Shown here one piece after another: positions 15,301 through 24,300 of a stretch of DNA of 64,000 nucleotides (its first letter is position 1; the number at the start of each line of letters is the position of its first letter). Where the stretch lies: assembly GCA_024704765.1 (NCBI GenBank), contig JAKMXF010000334.1, positions 62,001 to 126,000 on the forward strand, written 5' to 3'. This stretch comes from Oopsacas minuta (taxonomy: Eukaryota > Porifera > Hexactinellida > Lyssacinosida > Leucopsacidae). A program made the position numbers and the translations under genes. The notes under the pieces were generated by a model. It saw only the letters and a list, made by a program, of their open reading frames with translations. It ran no database searches and had not been told where the DNA came from.

Positions 15301-18293
15301 ATGAATTTTGTTGTCAAATATCATCCCAAGGGGCAAAAATATCTCCGTCCACATCACGATTCGTCAACATTTACGATCAACGTTGCGCTGAACAGACACG
15401 AGATCGATTTTACTGGAGGTGGATCGAATTTTCTACGATACAACTGTTCCGTACCGCAAAATCCTGTCGGATGGTTGATCATGCATCCAGGGAGACTTAC
15501 ACATTATCATGAGGGTCTTGAGATTATAAGTGGAGTTAGATATATTATGGTATCATTTATTGACCCTTAGTGTTGGTTTTGAGATGTATTTGATTGTTGT
15601 AATATTCTCAGCCTTTGTGTATTCAGTTTTCAATAGTTTTGTATAATTTTTGTGTTATTATTGTGAATATTTTTCTGTGAACAACTTGCTTTGAAGTGTT
15701 ACCATTGCAATGCTTGGGACAATTGTGTAGATTTTGACTGACCGGTGAGTCAAAATCTACACAATTGACCAACCCTTCGAGATTTGTACATACTTGCTAA
15801 TTGTATTATCCCGATTTTTGTGGGCATGTCGATAATTTCTTCACTTAGTTTTGTCCTCACTCCATCTACGAACACCTACTTATTAAGCATATTTATGTGT
15901 CATTGGTATATACAAGTCCTATTTGATTATTTTCTTGCCAAACCAACTTCATTGCAACTAAAGCTGGTGGCCTCAAGGGTCGTTTAGCCTCCAAAAATTG
16001 TTCCTTCCCATTTTTCAATTATATCCTTTAAGTTTTCTCATATTTTATCCTCAATGTAAATAGATGAACTTGTTATGTGTGTGTATTCTTGTAGAATAAT
16101 TGGAGTTCACTAGAGTCTGTGGGAGACCAATCAACGTACGTTGTAGAGATACAGACTTATCTACATAGAACTATTCCAGCAGTGAGAGATGCACTCTCCT
16201 GTAGTAAGAAGTTCTTCAATCATTTCTGCCATAAATTCGCTTCAGAATTTATCCCTAGTCTAATCAGTAATACACAGAAGTGTAAGCCTCTTTCAGCTAT
16301 TGCTGTAGAGCAGGTGAGATAACTGTACGAGATTTTACTTTTCATTAATTCTGTCTAGTTATACAAAATATCGGTGAACAGACAGATAGTGCAGCTCTGG
16401 GACTTAGAGCTCGCAACATCCTTACATTTTCGGGCAAACCCAGACCTATACAGGCTCGAGGGCGCTATCACCCCCGCTCTGCCCGACGGCCTAAATCACG
16501 AACACGGCCTTGTAACCTTACTCAATGGACAACATTAAGATGTCATATAAATTAATGGAATTGAACAAATAGCATGTTCATAAGTCATAAATTTGAGCTA
16601 TAACTCAAAAACGAAAATCTCGGAAAAGTTCAAATGCTGGCCAATCCAGATAGTTATAGCCCCGAGCCTGGCTCAAGAAAAATCCATACTGATTTTACGT
16701 ACGTAGGACGATTCGCTATTAAGAAATTCCATTATTCACAGAAAACATGCCTGAATTCCTATGAACATGCTTGTCATCTAATCTACGGTAAACCGAAAAT
16801 TATCTCATACGTAATAACCTGTATATTATTATTTAAATGGGATTTATTCATTGAAATTGTTATCAGTGATAATACAAAGTATTTTTGTGTAAAGACATTT
16901 CCAGGACTATTTACAAGACAATTTATAATTGAAAATATCATTCTTGTATATTCAATACAGTATTCTATGTAGCTGATGATTGATGCCCTGACACTAAAAA
17001 CTACTTTATTAGAAATGCCCTCAATTGGACTACAAACAAAGAAAGCACCAGCAAGGTAATGTATTATTTCAGAGTGCGATAATATCCAGGGATTCCCTTC
17101 CCAAGGCAACCCTGATAATATCAGAGCATTAAAGGAGCGCGCTCCTATTGAGGAAACAATTTCAAATTTCGTTGTTCTGCATAAAATTCAGTATTGTCGC
17201 TATAATAGTGGTTGCTGCGACACTTTTTCATAGTTCACATTTAAATACGTAAATAATTGAAAAGGTTTGATGTTGTACATTTAGCAATTTCCCGAATGTA
17301 CAATGATCCAATTCAATCCTGATTATCTATCATACAAATCTAATGTAACTCTGGAAGAATGGAAAGCAGCGTTATTAAATACATGTCATATCGCCCTCCC
17401 CCAATTCTTAAATTATCGATAAGAAACAAGTAATTTTACAATGTACAAGCCCTTTACATGACCTAAGCAAACTGTATTTAATATAAATTCTATTTGGAAA
17501 TATTGATAGAGACTACTGATTGGTTCATCAACTACGTTGGCTATTTGGTTTATAACATATTCACTAGTTATCAATCTATCATAACGAAGGGATTCACTAG
17601 AATAGATCGTATTCTGAAAGTAACAATGACACCGCATGAGAATAGCGAGCTGTTCATAGAAGAATATCTAAAGTTGGTAGAGGAGAGAGAACAATCTGAA
17701 TTCCAGAAAATACTAGAAATGAAGGTATTGGCATCTTTAATCAATAATAAACATTTCTTCGAAATCTCAATGATTTTTATTGTATTTGCCTCTGCCCTTT
17801 CTAACCTTTTCCGCAATTTTGTTCTGATATTAACTTATTTTTCCCCCAGTTTTCGGGGAAAAATTGCAATTCATACTTTCGGATACTTATAGAAAGGTGT
17901 GAAAATATGATAAATTGCCAAAAAGGAGTGAAAAATCACTTTAGAAAAAATTCATACCCGAGGTGCAAATTTACTACCCAAAATGTATACGTACATGTAC
18001 CAATTTTGGAGATAACCTGACTTCTAGATTTCGCACTGCCCCGCTGACGGACGAAAGTATGGACATCACACATTGTACATGCCATAAGGGTACATATATA
18101 CGCCTATCGGAGCTGCAGTAATAATTATAATGAATTATATATTAAGGGTTTAAAAAGAGCAGAACAGAACGCTCTAATGGAACTCTACAAAGTTAGAATT
18201 AGTTTACATGCTCCTGTAAGAGGTGATGCTTCTCCTCAGACTCAGGAGAGCAGACTCAAGAAGTTAGAGAAAATGGTTAAGAGGCCATTCTAG
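3345..18293 (+). CDS. VPS53: VPS53, GARP/EARP tethering complex subunit (5' incomplete)
   Basis: VPS53 is a core subunit of the GARP and EARP tethering complexes, which capture endosome-derived vesicles at the trans-Golgi and recycling endosomes. I assembled 13 exons with matching phases: 3345-3409, 5294-5366, 5854-5996, 6362-6488, 6753-6905, 7441-7613, 7962-8097, 9781-9863, 9963-10041, 16095-16313, 16973-17055, 17568-17724 and 18147-18293, ending at TAG. They give 545 residues covering roughly the last three quarters of the family length. Diagnostic blocks include DIEVKLLLFAIQKTSDFE, SKCFESHLDVFIGAQDKNLG, KCKPLSAIAVEQ and the basic end RLKKLEKMVKRPF. The N-terminal coiled-coil part was not located. 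The intron after 8097 appears to use a GC donor (CAG/GCAAGT). The 6-kb intron 10042-16094 contains a complete PLOD gene and an NHL relic. Confidence 0.93.
7180..7350. mobile_element. hAT-like MITE remnant in VPS53 intron
   Basis: Inverted ends of the form CAGAGTTTCTCAACC near 7182 and GGTTGAGAAACCCCG near 7328 resemble the CAG-GTT(C/T)(C/T)-CAACC ends of hAT elements. There is no internal coding sequence. I did not find a clean target duplication, so the borders are approximate. Confidence 0.4.
10231..10256. repeat. Palindromic dispersed motif, copy 1
   Basis: The motif GAGCATTAAAGGAGCG-T-GCTCCTAT occurs here and almost identically at 17124-17149, both inside VPS53 introns. A shorter relative occurs near 500. 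The GGAGC-GCTCC core is self-complementary. It could be a conserved end of a degenerate mobile element. Confidence 0.5.
10804..11160 (-). pseudogene. NHL-repeat protein gene fragment
   Basis: The reading frame of 80 codons ending at 10804 matches the C-terminal blades of the NHL proteins found elsewhere in the window (FCFDKKQNIIMSD, NIKVFTQEGVLLHTLGD, then a degenerate last blade). The similarity continues upstream of the apparent Met: reading back from 11046 gives residues aligning with the SSCISQG-rich segment of the intact copy at 58280-59521. Near 11110 the frame is interrupted and a different frame carries the next matching block. The coiled-coil half is absent. I read it as a decayed, truncated NHL duplicate lying antisense in the large VPS53 intron. 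Confidence 0.7.
12861..12927. mobile_element. Very short hAT-like MITE
   Basis: This 67-bp element begins CAGCAGTTCCCAACCT and ends with its inverted match AGGTTGAGAACTGCTG. Flanks TTTTAAGG (12853-12860) and TTGTAGGG (12928-12935) match at 6 of 8 positions, consistent with an aged 8-bp hAT target duplication. It has no coding capacity and lies in the VPS53 intron. Confidence 0.65.
13399..15570 (+). CDS. PLOD: Procollagen-lysine 5-dioxygenase / collagen glycosyltransferase, intronless, nested in VPS53
   Basis: An uninterrupted 723-residue protein, close to the usual length of animal PLODs (about 730). These ER enzymes hydroxylate collagen lysines using iron, ascorbate and 2-oxoglutarate; the N-terminal domain is a glycosyltransferase. 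I chose the ATG at 13399 because it starts a hydrophobic signal peptide (residues 1 to about 23); the longer frame opens with TTG. The glycosyltransferase block has a DxD-like FTDAYDVILT. A second glycosyltransferase-like module follows, then the Fe/2OG dioxygenase with ligands His652, Asp654 and His704 and the 2-oxoglutarate-binding Arg714, ending in the characteristic SFIDP. No ER retention tetrapeptide is present, as is normal for PLODs. The whole gene lies on the same strand inside one VPS53 intron. Vertebrate PLODs have many introns, so this copy may be a retrogene or reflect intron loss. Confidence 0.95.
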   Translation: MQSIMCIFLVILFLFAFHCNCLNASLKLKVVTVATDETDGLKRLRRSAEVYDLDLTVTGLGIEWQGGDVARFAGGGHKVNILKEKLEEWRDEPNTVIMFTDAYDVILTANAETILKKFLEFECKLVFAAEPFLWPDLGLERYYPQTRLGYKYLNSGGFIGYAQDVWNIVNDKPIGNDEDDQLFYSVIYVDKREQYDMRLDHRSHIFQNLNGAFGDVELEFRDNDTVLLNKLYQTYPAMVHGNGASKNNLNNLGNYLAQSWVKEFGCVHCDESIIESIDFSPENSPTIQLAIFVEGPTPFLTLFLDKISELSYPKKSIRLFLHNNYDYHSGTLNKWIKENHKLYKSYLIKSPHGKLDEAQAKNTSVHQCLEKSECEYLFTVNSDAMLTNKDIIQLLIQRNRSIIAPLIRMPGKYWSNFWGQVAPDGFYARSFDYFEIIQGDRKGIWNAAFISTAILYNREALEKGLNFESPDLSTDMAGPAFLREKGRFMYSDNQEEYGHLTDATNFDVTRRNPDMYMLYDNKLDWETVYLHENYSGNFEPDVNYSMPCPDVYNVPLVSPLYCQHLIEEMEFFGKWSGGGHNDARLAGGYENVPTVDIHMNQIGYEKHWLTIIKDYVLPVQEKIYVGYSSDGKAIMNFVVKYHPKGQKYLRPHHDSSTFTINVALNRHEIDFTGGGSNFLRYNCSVPQNPVGWLIMHPGRLTHYHEGLEIISGVRYIMVSFIDP
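15720..15767. other. Perfect 20-bp hairpin downstream of PLOD
   Basis: Arms 15720-15739 and 15748-15767 are perfect inverted complements separated by 8 bases. The hairpin lies 150 bp past the PLOD stop. It could affect 3' end formation or transcript stability, or be a small palindromic element. A similar structure follows the PPM phosphatase at 42108. Confidence 0.6.
17124..17149. repeat. Palindromic dispersed motif, copy 2
   Basis: Nearly identical to the motif at 10231-10256, differing at one position in the GGAGCG-C/T-GCTCC palindrome. It lies between two VPS53 exons. Confidence 0.5.
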
Positions 18294-18776
18294 TCAACGA
18301 CAGATATAATAGATTTATTAGTTATATATTTCATTCATTCATTAGTTTAGCTTATTATTAAATCATAATATAGTAGATTACAGATACTTAATTATATTTC
18401 CTTGGCTAAGACATATGATTCCAATAGGACATTGTTTCACAAACTGGAGTCCATGGAAAGTATAGAGATATATGGATTTTGAATATGGAGGGGTCCATAG
18501 AAAACCTGTTGCTCTGAGGGGTCTTCAGCGCAAAAGAAGGTTGCAAAACACTGCCATATGATTTCCAGAATTTCCCAAACAGAATTCCTGGGATATACAT
18601 AGGGAAACCTATTCCCATTCCCACGGCAAACCAAGATATCTCTCTATTAGCCCCCACTATACAAACACATGACGGTTGAATATAATTATATGAATTTAGT
18701 AAATAGAAAAATAGAGCGAAACTAAAGTATAGAAATAGTGTAGAAAAGTGAAAAATTCAAATATTAGTAAATACGA
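18294..18776. other. Convergent spacer between VPS53 and the 534-residue NHL gene
   Basis: Short AT-rich spacer holding the two convergent 3' ends. I see no additional gene. The small open frames on the minus strand do not resemble known proteins. Confidence 0.4.
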
Positions 18777-20381
18777 TCACAGACAAGTATCTATCATGAT
18801 CCCTTCTTTACTGACACCACGATATATCACACGTCTGTCACTTGTGACAGCTAGACGCTGTACCACACCCTGTCTCCATACTCTAGTCATGGATACCCCA
18901 TCGGAACTGTATATCCCAATGAAACCAACATTTCCAACGAAAATATCACCATCACTTGCAACCGACAAACTCTGCGGTCTGTCCAACTCTTTCGCCGGAT
19001 TGCCAATACTCCCAAATTTGTACCTCAAGTCTCCAGTAGGGCTGTACACGTGTATGCATGGGTAACCTTCATGTAGTACCACTATATCATACGAGGGTGT
19101 TACCGCGATCTCCCTAGGGTGCAAAAACTGTCCCTCCCCATCTTCAGTAGATTTTATCTGAAAAACAACTTTATTGAGATCAGGTGAACACACTAGTACG
19201 CGGTTATTGTTCGTATCTGCTAAAACTATATTGTCTTTCTCAGTCAGTGACAAACCATGAGGGCGCGAAAATACATACCAATCTATCGCAGTGATCTCCA
19301 TGCTACTCTTCAGTTCAATTGAGACGAATCGCAGTGCATTTTTATTAGGAAATGATATGTAATAGCCTGATGGTGCGGCTACAACACTGTGTACAGATTT
19401 TCTTGTTAGACTACGGCCTAATGAACATTTGTGTGCATTTTGTGGGTGTTTAAGATCCATTATGTACAGCGTATTAGTTTCCCAGTCTAATACATGCAAC
19501 TGATTATCAGCTCCTACGTTCAAGCCGTAAGGGGATTGTACACCCATGTTGATTTTCAATAGCTCATCTTGAGGAGGCGTGTTCACCTCAATTATGACAT
19601 GTCCTAATCGTTTGAGTTGGAATTCGATATCTTTATCAATGTTAAATTTAACATCAGGTAGCATAATGACGTCATCTGTTGAAGTTTCGTTTAGTAGTGT
19701 AGAAAATTGATCTCTCATTTCTCCCAATTTTAAAGTGAGTGGGTCTCCTTCTACATCGAGTAATTCATAAGAACTGAGTTCTACTTGTATCTCAATCTTT
19801 CTCTCAGTCGTTGCCTCGAGTATAGCTTGCTCTAGGCGTTCTGCTTGTTTACGTAGATGCGATTCTTGAGTTGCAATTTCCTGTATGACCTTGTTGTAAA
19901 TGTTCTTAACTTTGCGTAGGGCTAGCTCCTTCCTATCCTGCAGTATTTGTATGTATTTGTCGTATTGTGTAGCAATCTGTTGACAGATGTTATTTTCTGC
20001 ATTTCTACATCTGACAATCTGTTGCTCTACACGTGACAGCTGCTGGTTGACAGCAGTCACACGTGATTGACTGTCACGTATTAGATTCCTGAGTGTAACA
20101 CTGGGTGGAGGAACTGCAATTGTTGATAAGTTTATACTGTCCTGACAAACACTAGAATCATCTCTGAGCTCCTGGAATATTCCTGTTGATGACGTCATTG
20201 GTGTACTACAACGACTACGAGCTTCTATCATTTCATTATGTGAGGAGCCGCTAGGAGTACGGTGAGGGGTGCGGTGTCCTGAACGACGTGGAGAGGGGCT
20301 AGATTCACGAGACCGTGAATTGATGAAGGGGAAAAATCGCGGGCGATTGGAATGGGAATTATGTGAGTTGTTATTTTCCAT
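18777..20381 (-). CDS. Coiled-coil NHL-repeat protein (534 residues), intronless
   Basis: Single-exon protein starting at a clear ATG. Residues 1-55 are rich in Ser, Arg, Pro and His (SRSRESSPSPRRSGHRTPHR) and probably disordered and phosphorylated. Residues about 88-190 form a long coiled coil (TAVNQQLSRVEQQIVRCRN, then ERLEQAILEATTERK). From about 275 onward there are NHL-type blades (SPYGLNVGADNQLHVLDW, RPHGLSLTEKDNIVLADTNN, HPREIAVTPSYDIVVLHEG, RPQSLSVASDGDIFVGN), which fold as a beta-propeller that binds RNA or protein. This resembles TRIM-NHL proteins without RING or B-box, so ubiquitin-ligase activity is not expected. It is clearly divergent from the three closely related NHL copies elsewhere in the window. 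Its exact role is unknown. Confidence 0.85.
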   Translation of the reverse strand: MENNNSHNSHSNRPRFFPFINSRSRESSPSPRRSGHRTPHRTPSGSSHNEMIEARSRCSTPMTSSTGIFQELRDDSSVCQDSINLSTIAVPPPSVTLRNLIRDSQSRVTAVNQQLSRVEQQIVRCRNAENNICQQIATQYDKYIQILQDRKELALRKVKNIYNKVIQEIATQESHLRKQAERLEQAILEATTERKIEIQVELSSYELLDVEGDPLTLKLGEMRDQFSTLLNETSTDDVIMLPDVKFNIDKDIEFQLKRLGHVIIEVNTPPQDELLKINMGVQSPYGLNVGADNQLHVLDWETNTLYIMDLKHPQNAHKCSLGRSLTRKSVHSVVAAPSGYYISFPNKNALRFVSIELKSSMEITAIDWYVFSRPHGLSLTEKDNIVLADTNNNRVLVCSPDLNKVVFQIKSTEDGEGQFLHPREIAVTPSYDIVVLHEGYPCIHVYSPTGDLRYKFGSIGNPAKELDRPQSLSVASDGDIFVGNVGFIGIYSSDGVSMTRVWRQGVVQRLAVTSDRRVIYRGVSKEGIMIDTCL

Positions 20382-21375
20382 TTTAGAAATTATTGCGAAA
20401 ACTAAAATTATAGAAATTTAACAATAAGATTCCAAATACAGTATACTCCCGTTACATCGAAGCTTTAGGCAACGCGATAATTCGATATAATCGATGGAAT
20501 TGATGTTACAGTTGAAATCGGGCCATTTTGTCCATTTTATTTTTGGCGCTGACAAAACGACAAAATATGCTGATAGACAAAAAACAAACACTTTGCTAAA
20601 TGCTGATGGACTAGATTATTTTTGATAGCTAATATGCCATTAGCAACCATATTTGTAAAATGTCAGTACTTTGATATACGCCGATATTATCCGTGTTCGA
20701 GATAACAAGAGTTAACTGCAGATAATAATGTTCCCTGATTTCAAGAGACAAAACACAAATATATTTTGTCCTCTGCTTCAGAATATCTATACCACTCATA
20801 TTATAACAGAATAGTTAATAACTAATCTGTAGATCCATAATGAGTGATAGTATCCATGAGTAATACAAAACGAATAGACTTTATGCTATTGAATATACTT
20901 TAAGGTTGAATGAAAATAGTTTAAGATAGGGTTATCTAATTATAGGTAGAGACAGCTGCAGGCAACTGTTAGAAACAGGCCATTGCCTAAGATAAGACTT
21001 ACGCTTACTTCGGGTTAATTAATGCCTACGTTCTAAACTTCCACCTAAATACACATCGGTTAGTACGTATATCCCGAGAGTAATTTTCGGCTTCCCGAGG
21101 GTCGAGTTCTACTGTATACAGGCTTGTCAAAGGTCCTACATAGTCAGGTCAGGTCAGGTGTCAAGATTAATCGGGTCGCAAGCCCGTCCCGAGCCCAAGG
21201 CCCGTTCTGGATCGGTTTGCTTCGGGCCATTGCAACCTCTAGTATATACTATATAGCTTTCCTGCACAAAATGGCCGAAATGATAGAGCAACCTTCCCGG
21301 CAAAGAATGGTTTAATAGAAAGAGTCTAAAATTGATTCAATATGTCTAAGCTAAGTGATGGTTTCACCTAATTAG
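20382..21375. other. Spacer with decayed inverted-repeat element
   Basis: No gene seen. At about 20445-20720 there are sequences related to the pogo-like element ends found elsewhere (CCGTTACATCGAAGC, TTCGATATAATCGATGG and GTGTTCGAGATAACAAGAG), consistent with a degraded non-autonomous DNA transposon. Confidence 0.4.
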
Positions 21376-24300
21376 TCAGCTGTCAGGCGTACTAGCCTGT
21401 GAATTTAGTTTGGATAGAGTGTACATTGAATAGCGACTTTCTCCAGTAACCTCAGAGAGAACTGTAAGAAATTTTGGTAAATCTAATTTCCCTTTCTCTG
21501 TCGTGTAAGTCTCCAAGATGATTATGCCTTTACCTCTAAAATTAAAGGAATATTGAAAACTTTATGTGAATGAATTACCTACAGTAAAACTCGGATAAGA
21601 AGTACACTTGGATAGTGGAACCAAGAGACTGGCCAAATGCAAACATGGCAATTATAGAAAGGTTGACAGAGTCAGGGAGTCAGCACAGCTCCCGACTGGA
21701 TCAATATTTCAAATCCAACAGATGACATATAAGTATAGTGCTTCTAGTAATAGACCTGAATAATAAACTCACGCAGCTGTACACGGTTCTTTATATACAT
21801 CTAACTGATAGTACTGATTAGCCCACATGAAACATCGTCTCACTTTAAAGATAGGAGCATTGTCTACTGATCTCTGACGAACTAATATCTACAGTAAATT
21901 CCTGTTATAACGAAGTGATTCTTTATTCCCTATAACTTAAAATTAATTGATTTTACTCCACTTATAAGGAAATGAAACCGGGGCCCCGTTATAACGAGAG
22001 TTTACTATCTTTTTCGTATAGAATTGATAATATTATTACGTCATATTCCTTAGAAGTTATCTGTCTCCTCATTTCTGCTATTTCTCCTTTCACAAATCTT
22101 CTCACAGTACAAGTGTATGCGTATTTTCCTAAGAATAACAAAGTGTATAAATTAGGCAAAAATGGAATTCGGTGTAATACATTCACCAAATCGTCATCAT
22201 TATCCATAGCACAAATGTAAGTAATATTAATCACAAAAGTACAGAAATAGGGTTGAAGAGTATATTCCCCGAAGTTTTGACGTTACGTCTTTTTGAACTG
22301 TAATATCAACAGTCCATTATGCCGCCGGGACTGTTTATGTGTTGATGTCCGATCGGACAAAATTGGCTAAGTGGGTTTATGTACATTTATGATTTGATTG
22401 TCAACTTCCATTTACATTCACGGCTTTTGAAGCGGTCCAATTGAAACCTGACCAACGGCAGTGATAAATAACGCATTAATATTACCATTTTGTCCACGTT
22501 TTCTGATTCTAATCTGTGAGTTTTTATCTGGAGAATCCAAATAATCATGTCTCACATCAAAATCTTGAAATGTTGGAAATTCCTAAAATATAATGAAATG
22601 CATAAAATGAGTTTATTCAAAATAGATATTTAATATCAGAGAATAAGATTCTTACCTCATCTGGTATCTGTGATTGTATTAAGAATTTTCGTTTTTTGCT
22701 CTCTATATGTAGCCTATCACCAACATCTATTCCGATACGAGCACAAATTGCCTATTAATTAAATACGCAGATTATTGTAGTCAATGTTTTGCAGTTAGTA
22801 AATTTCAATATTACCTCTTTGACTCGACGGATTTTACCATCAAAATCTGTTGAATTGTCTATAACTTCGACATAAGGATGACCTACCCAAGCCTATATTA
22901 AAGCAGATAATTCAGAGAGAGTATTATTTGATCAGAAATAGCAAAAATAAGTAGGGGCTGTTATTAATCGAGATTTAGATGTCGTACAACGTCTATGGCA
23001 TTATGGCATCATAAAGATAGGAGCTGGACTAATAAGAGTTCAGACACGATGTGGCGACGATATCTTTCAGAATAACTTATCTCTGATCGATTACAGTGAG
23101 TATTCTCGAATTGTATACCAATTCAAACCTCTTCAAATTGTTTATAGACTATAGCACATACTTTTTTTAATAAGTTATCCAATTGTATAGCTTCATCTGC
23201 ACTCTCTGTTCTAACAGGATTATTCTCTTTCGCTTTGAGATAGAAATGTGAAGCACCATCAGCTGCTGTAACCTTAATATTAATACAAAATTCCCGTTCA
23301 GAATAATTCCAACTGTATGTAATAAAGCATTACACTATGCTAAATATATTCTTACCAAATGTATAATAAGATTATAACGAGCATCTCTCATAGCAACACA
23401 ATCAGTATTAAATTCTTTCATCATTTTATCCCACATTCCTTCATCGCAATCTAAGTACAGAACAATTGACCATCCAGTCGATAGTAAATATAAAATCAGT
23501 GGAACGAATTTACGGATAAGACACACTCAAAATTACTTAAAATCAGATTACCACAATGGTTATTCAATTGGGGCTACTCAAGTTAATACTAAATCTGGTT
23601 GTGTTCGTATTATAGAGGTTCCACTGTATAGACATATACGGATACACCCCAAGTAACCAGCAGTTCCAAGTTAAAGAATATAGTATTGGTGAATTCCATT
23701 ATTTCCAGATTATTGCTAAAAGTATAACACCTAAAACTAGTTTAGATATTACAAAAGAAAAATCTCAAAAAACACCGTCTTTGCCGACTTAAATTCACCA
23801 AATAAATTCAGTGGATTATTGACGCTATTCGACTGAAATAATCCTGTTATACAGTTGAGAGCGTCAGAATCGAATTATACGCTCCTGTTTACCCCTAATT
23901 AGCAGGCGGAAGCTAATCTCTAGGACAATTTTGAAATGTTGATAAAAAGGTGTGACAATATGATTAATCATGTGATAAATAACTAAAATAAGTACATTAA
24001 AGTGCTAATTAAATTACATACACTCCACCAGAACTAATTTTATGCATTTATGCTTAATTATAAAACACTACAATCTGATTGGGCTAAAATAGGTGTCAAA
24101 AGGTGTGAAAATATACACATAAGAAAATTTTCAAATGTCATATGCATATCTAGGTCTCTACGAGTGTAAATGCCAAATTTTGGTGTCTTAATCTCTAAAG
24201 GTGTGAACAGCAGAGCGAAAACATATATACATACGAAGTCAACCATTTTAGAACTGAGCCATTATTCTAATGTAATACGTACTCTGTATTTCTCAAACAA

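Noticed and set aside
17494-17892. Apparent 132-residue gene on the plus strand
   Set aside because: Its middle (17568-17724) is a VPS53 exon; the flanks are intron read-through.
18777-20381. Calling the NHL proteins TRIM E3 ligases
   Set aside because: No RING or B-box cysteines precede the coiled coil in any copy.
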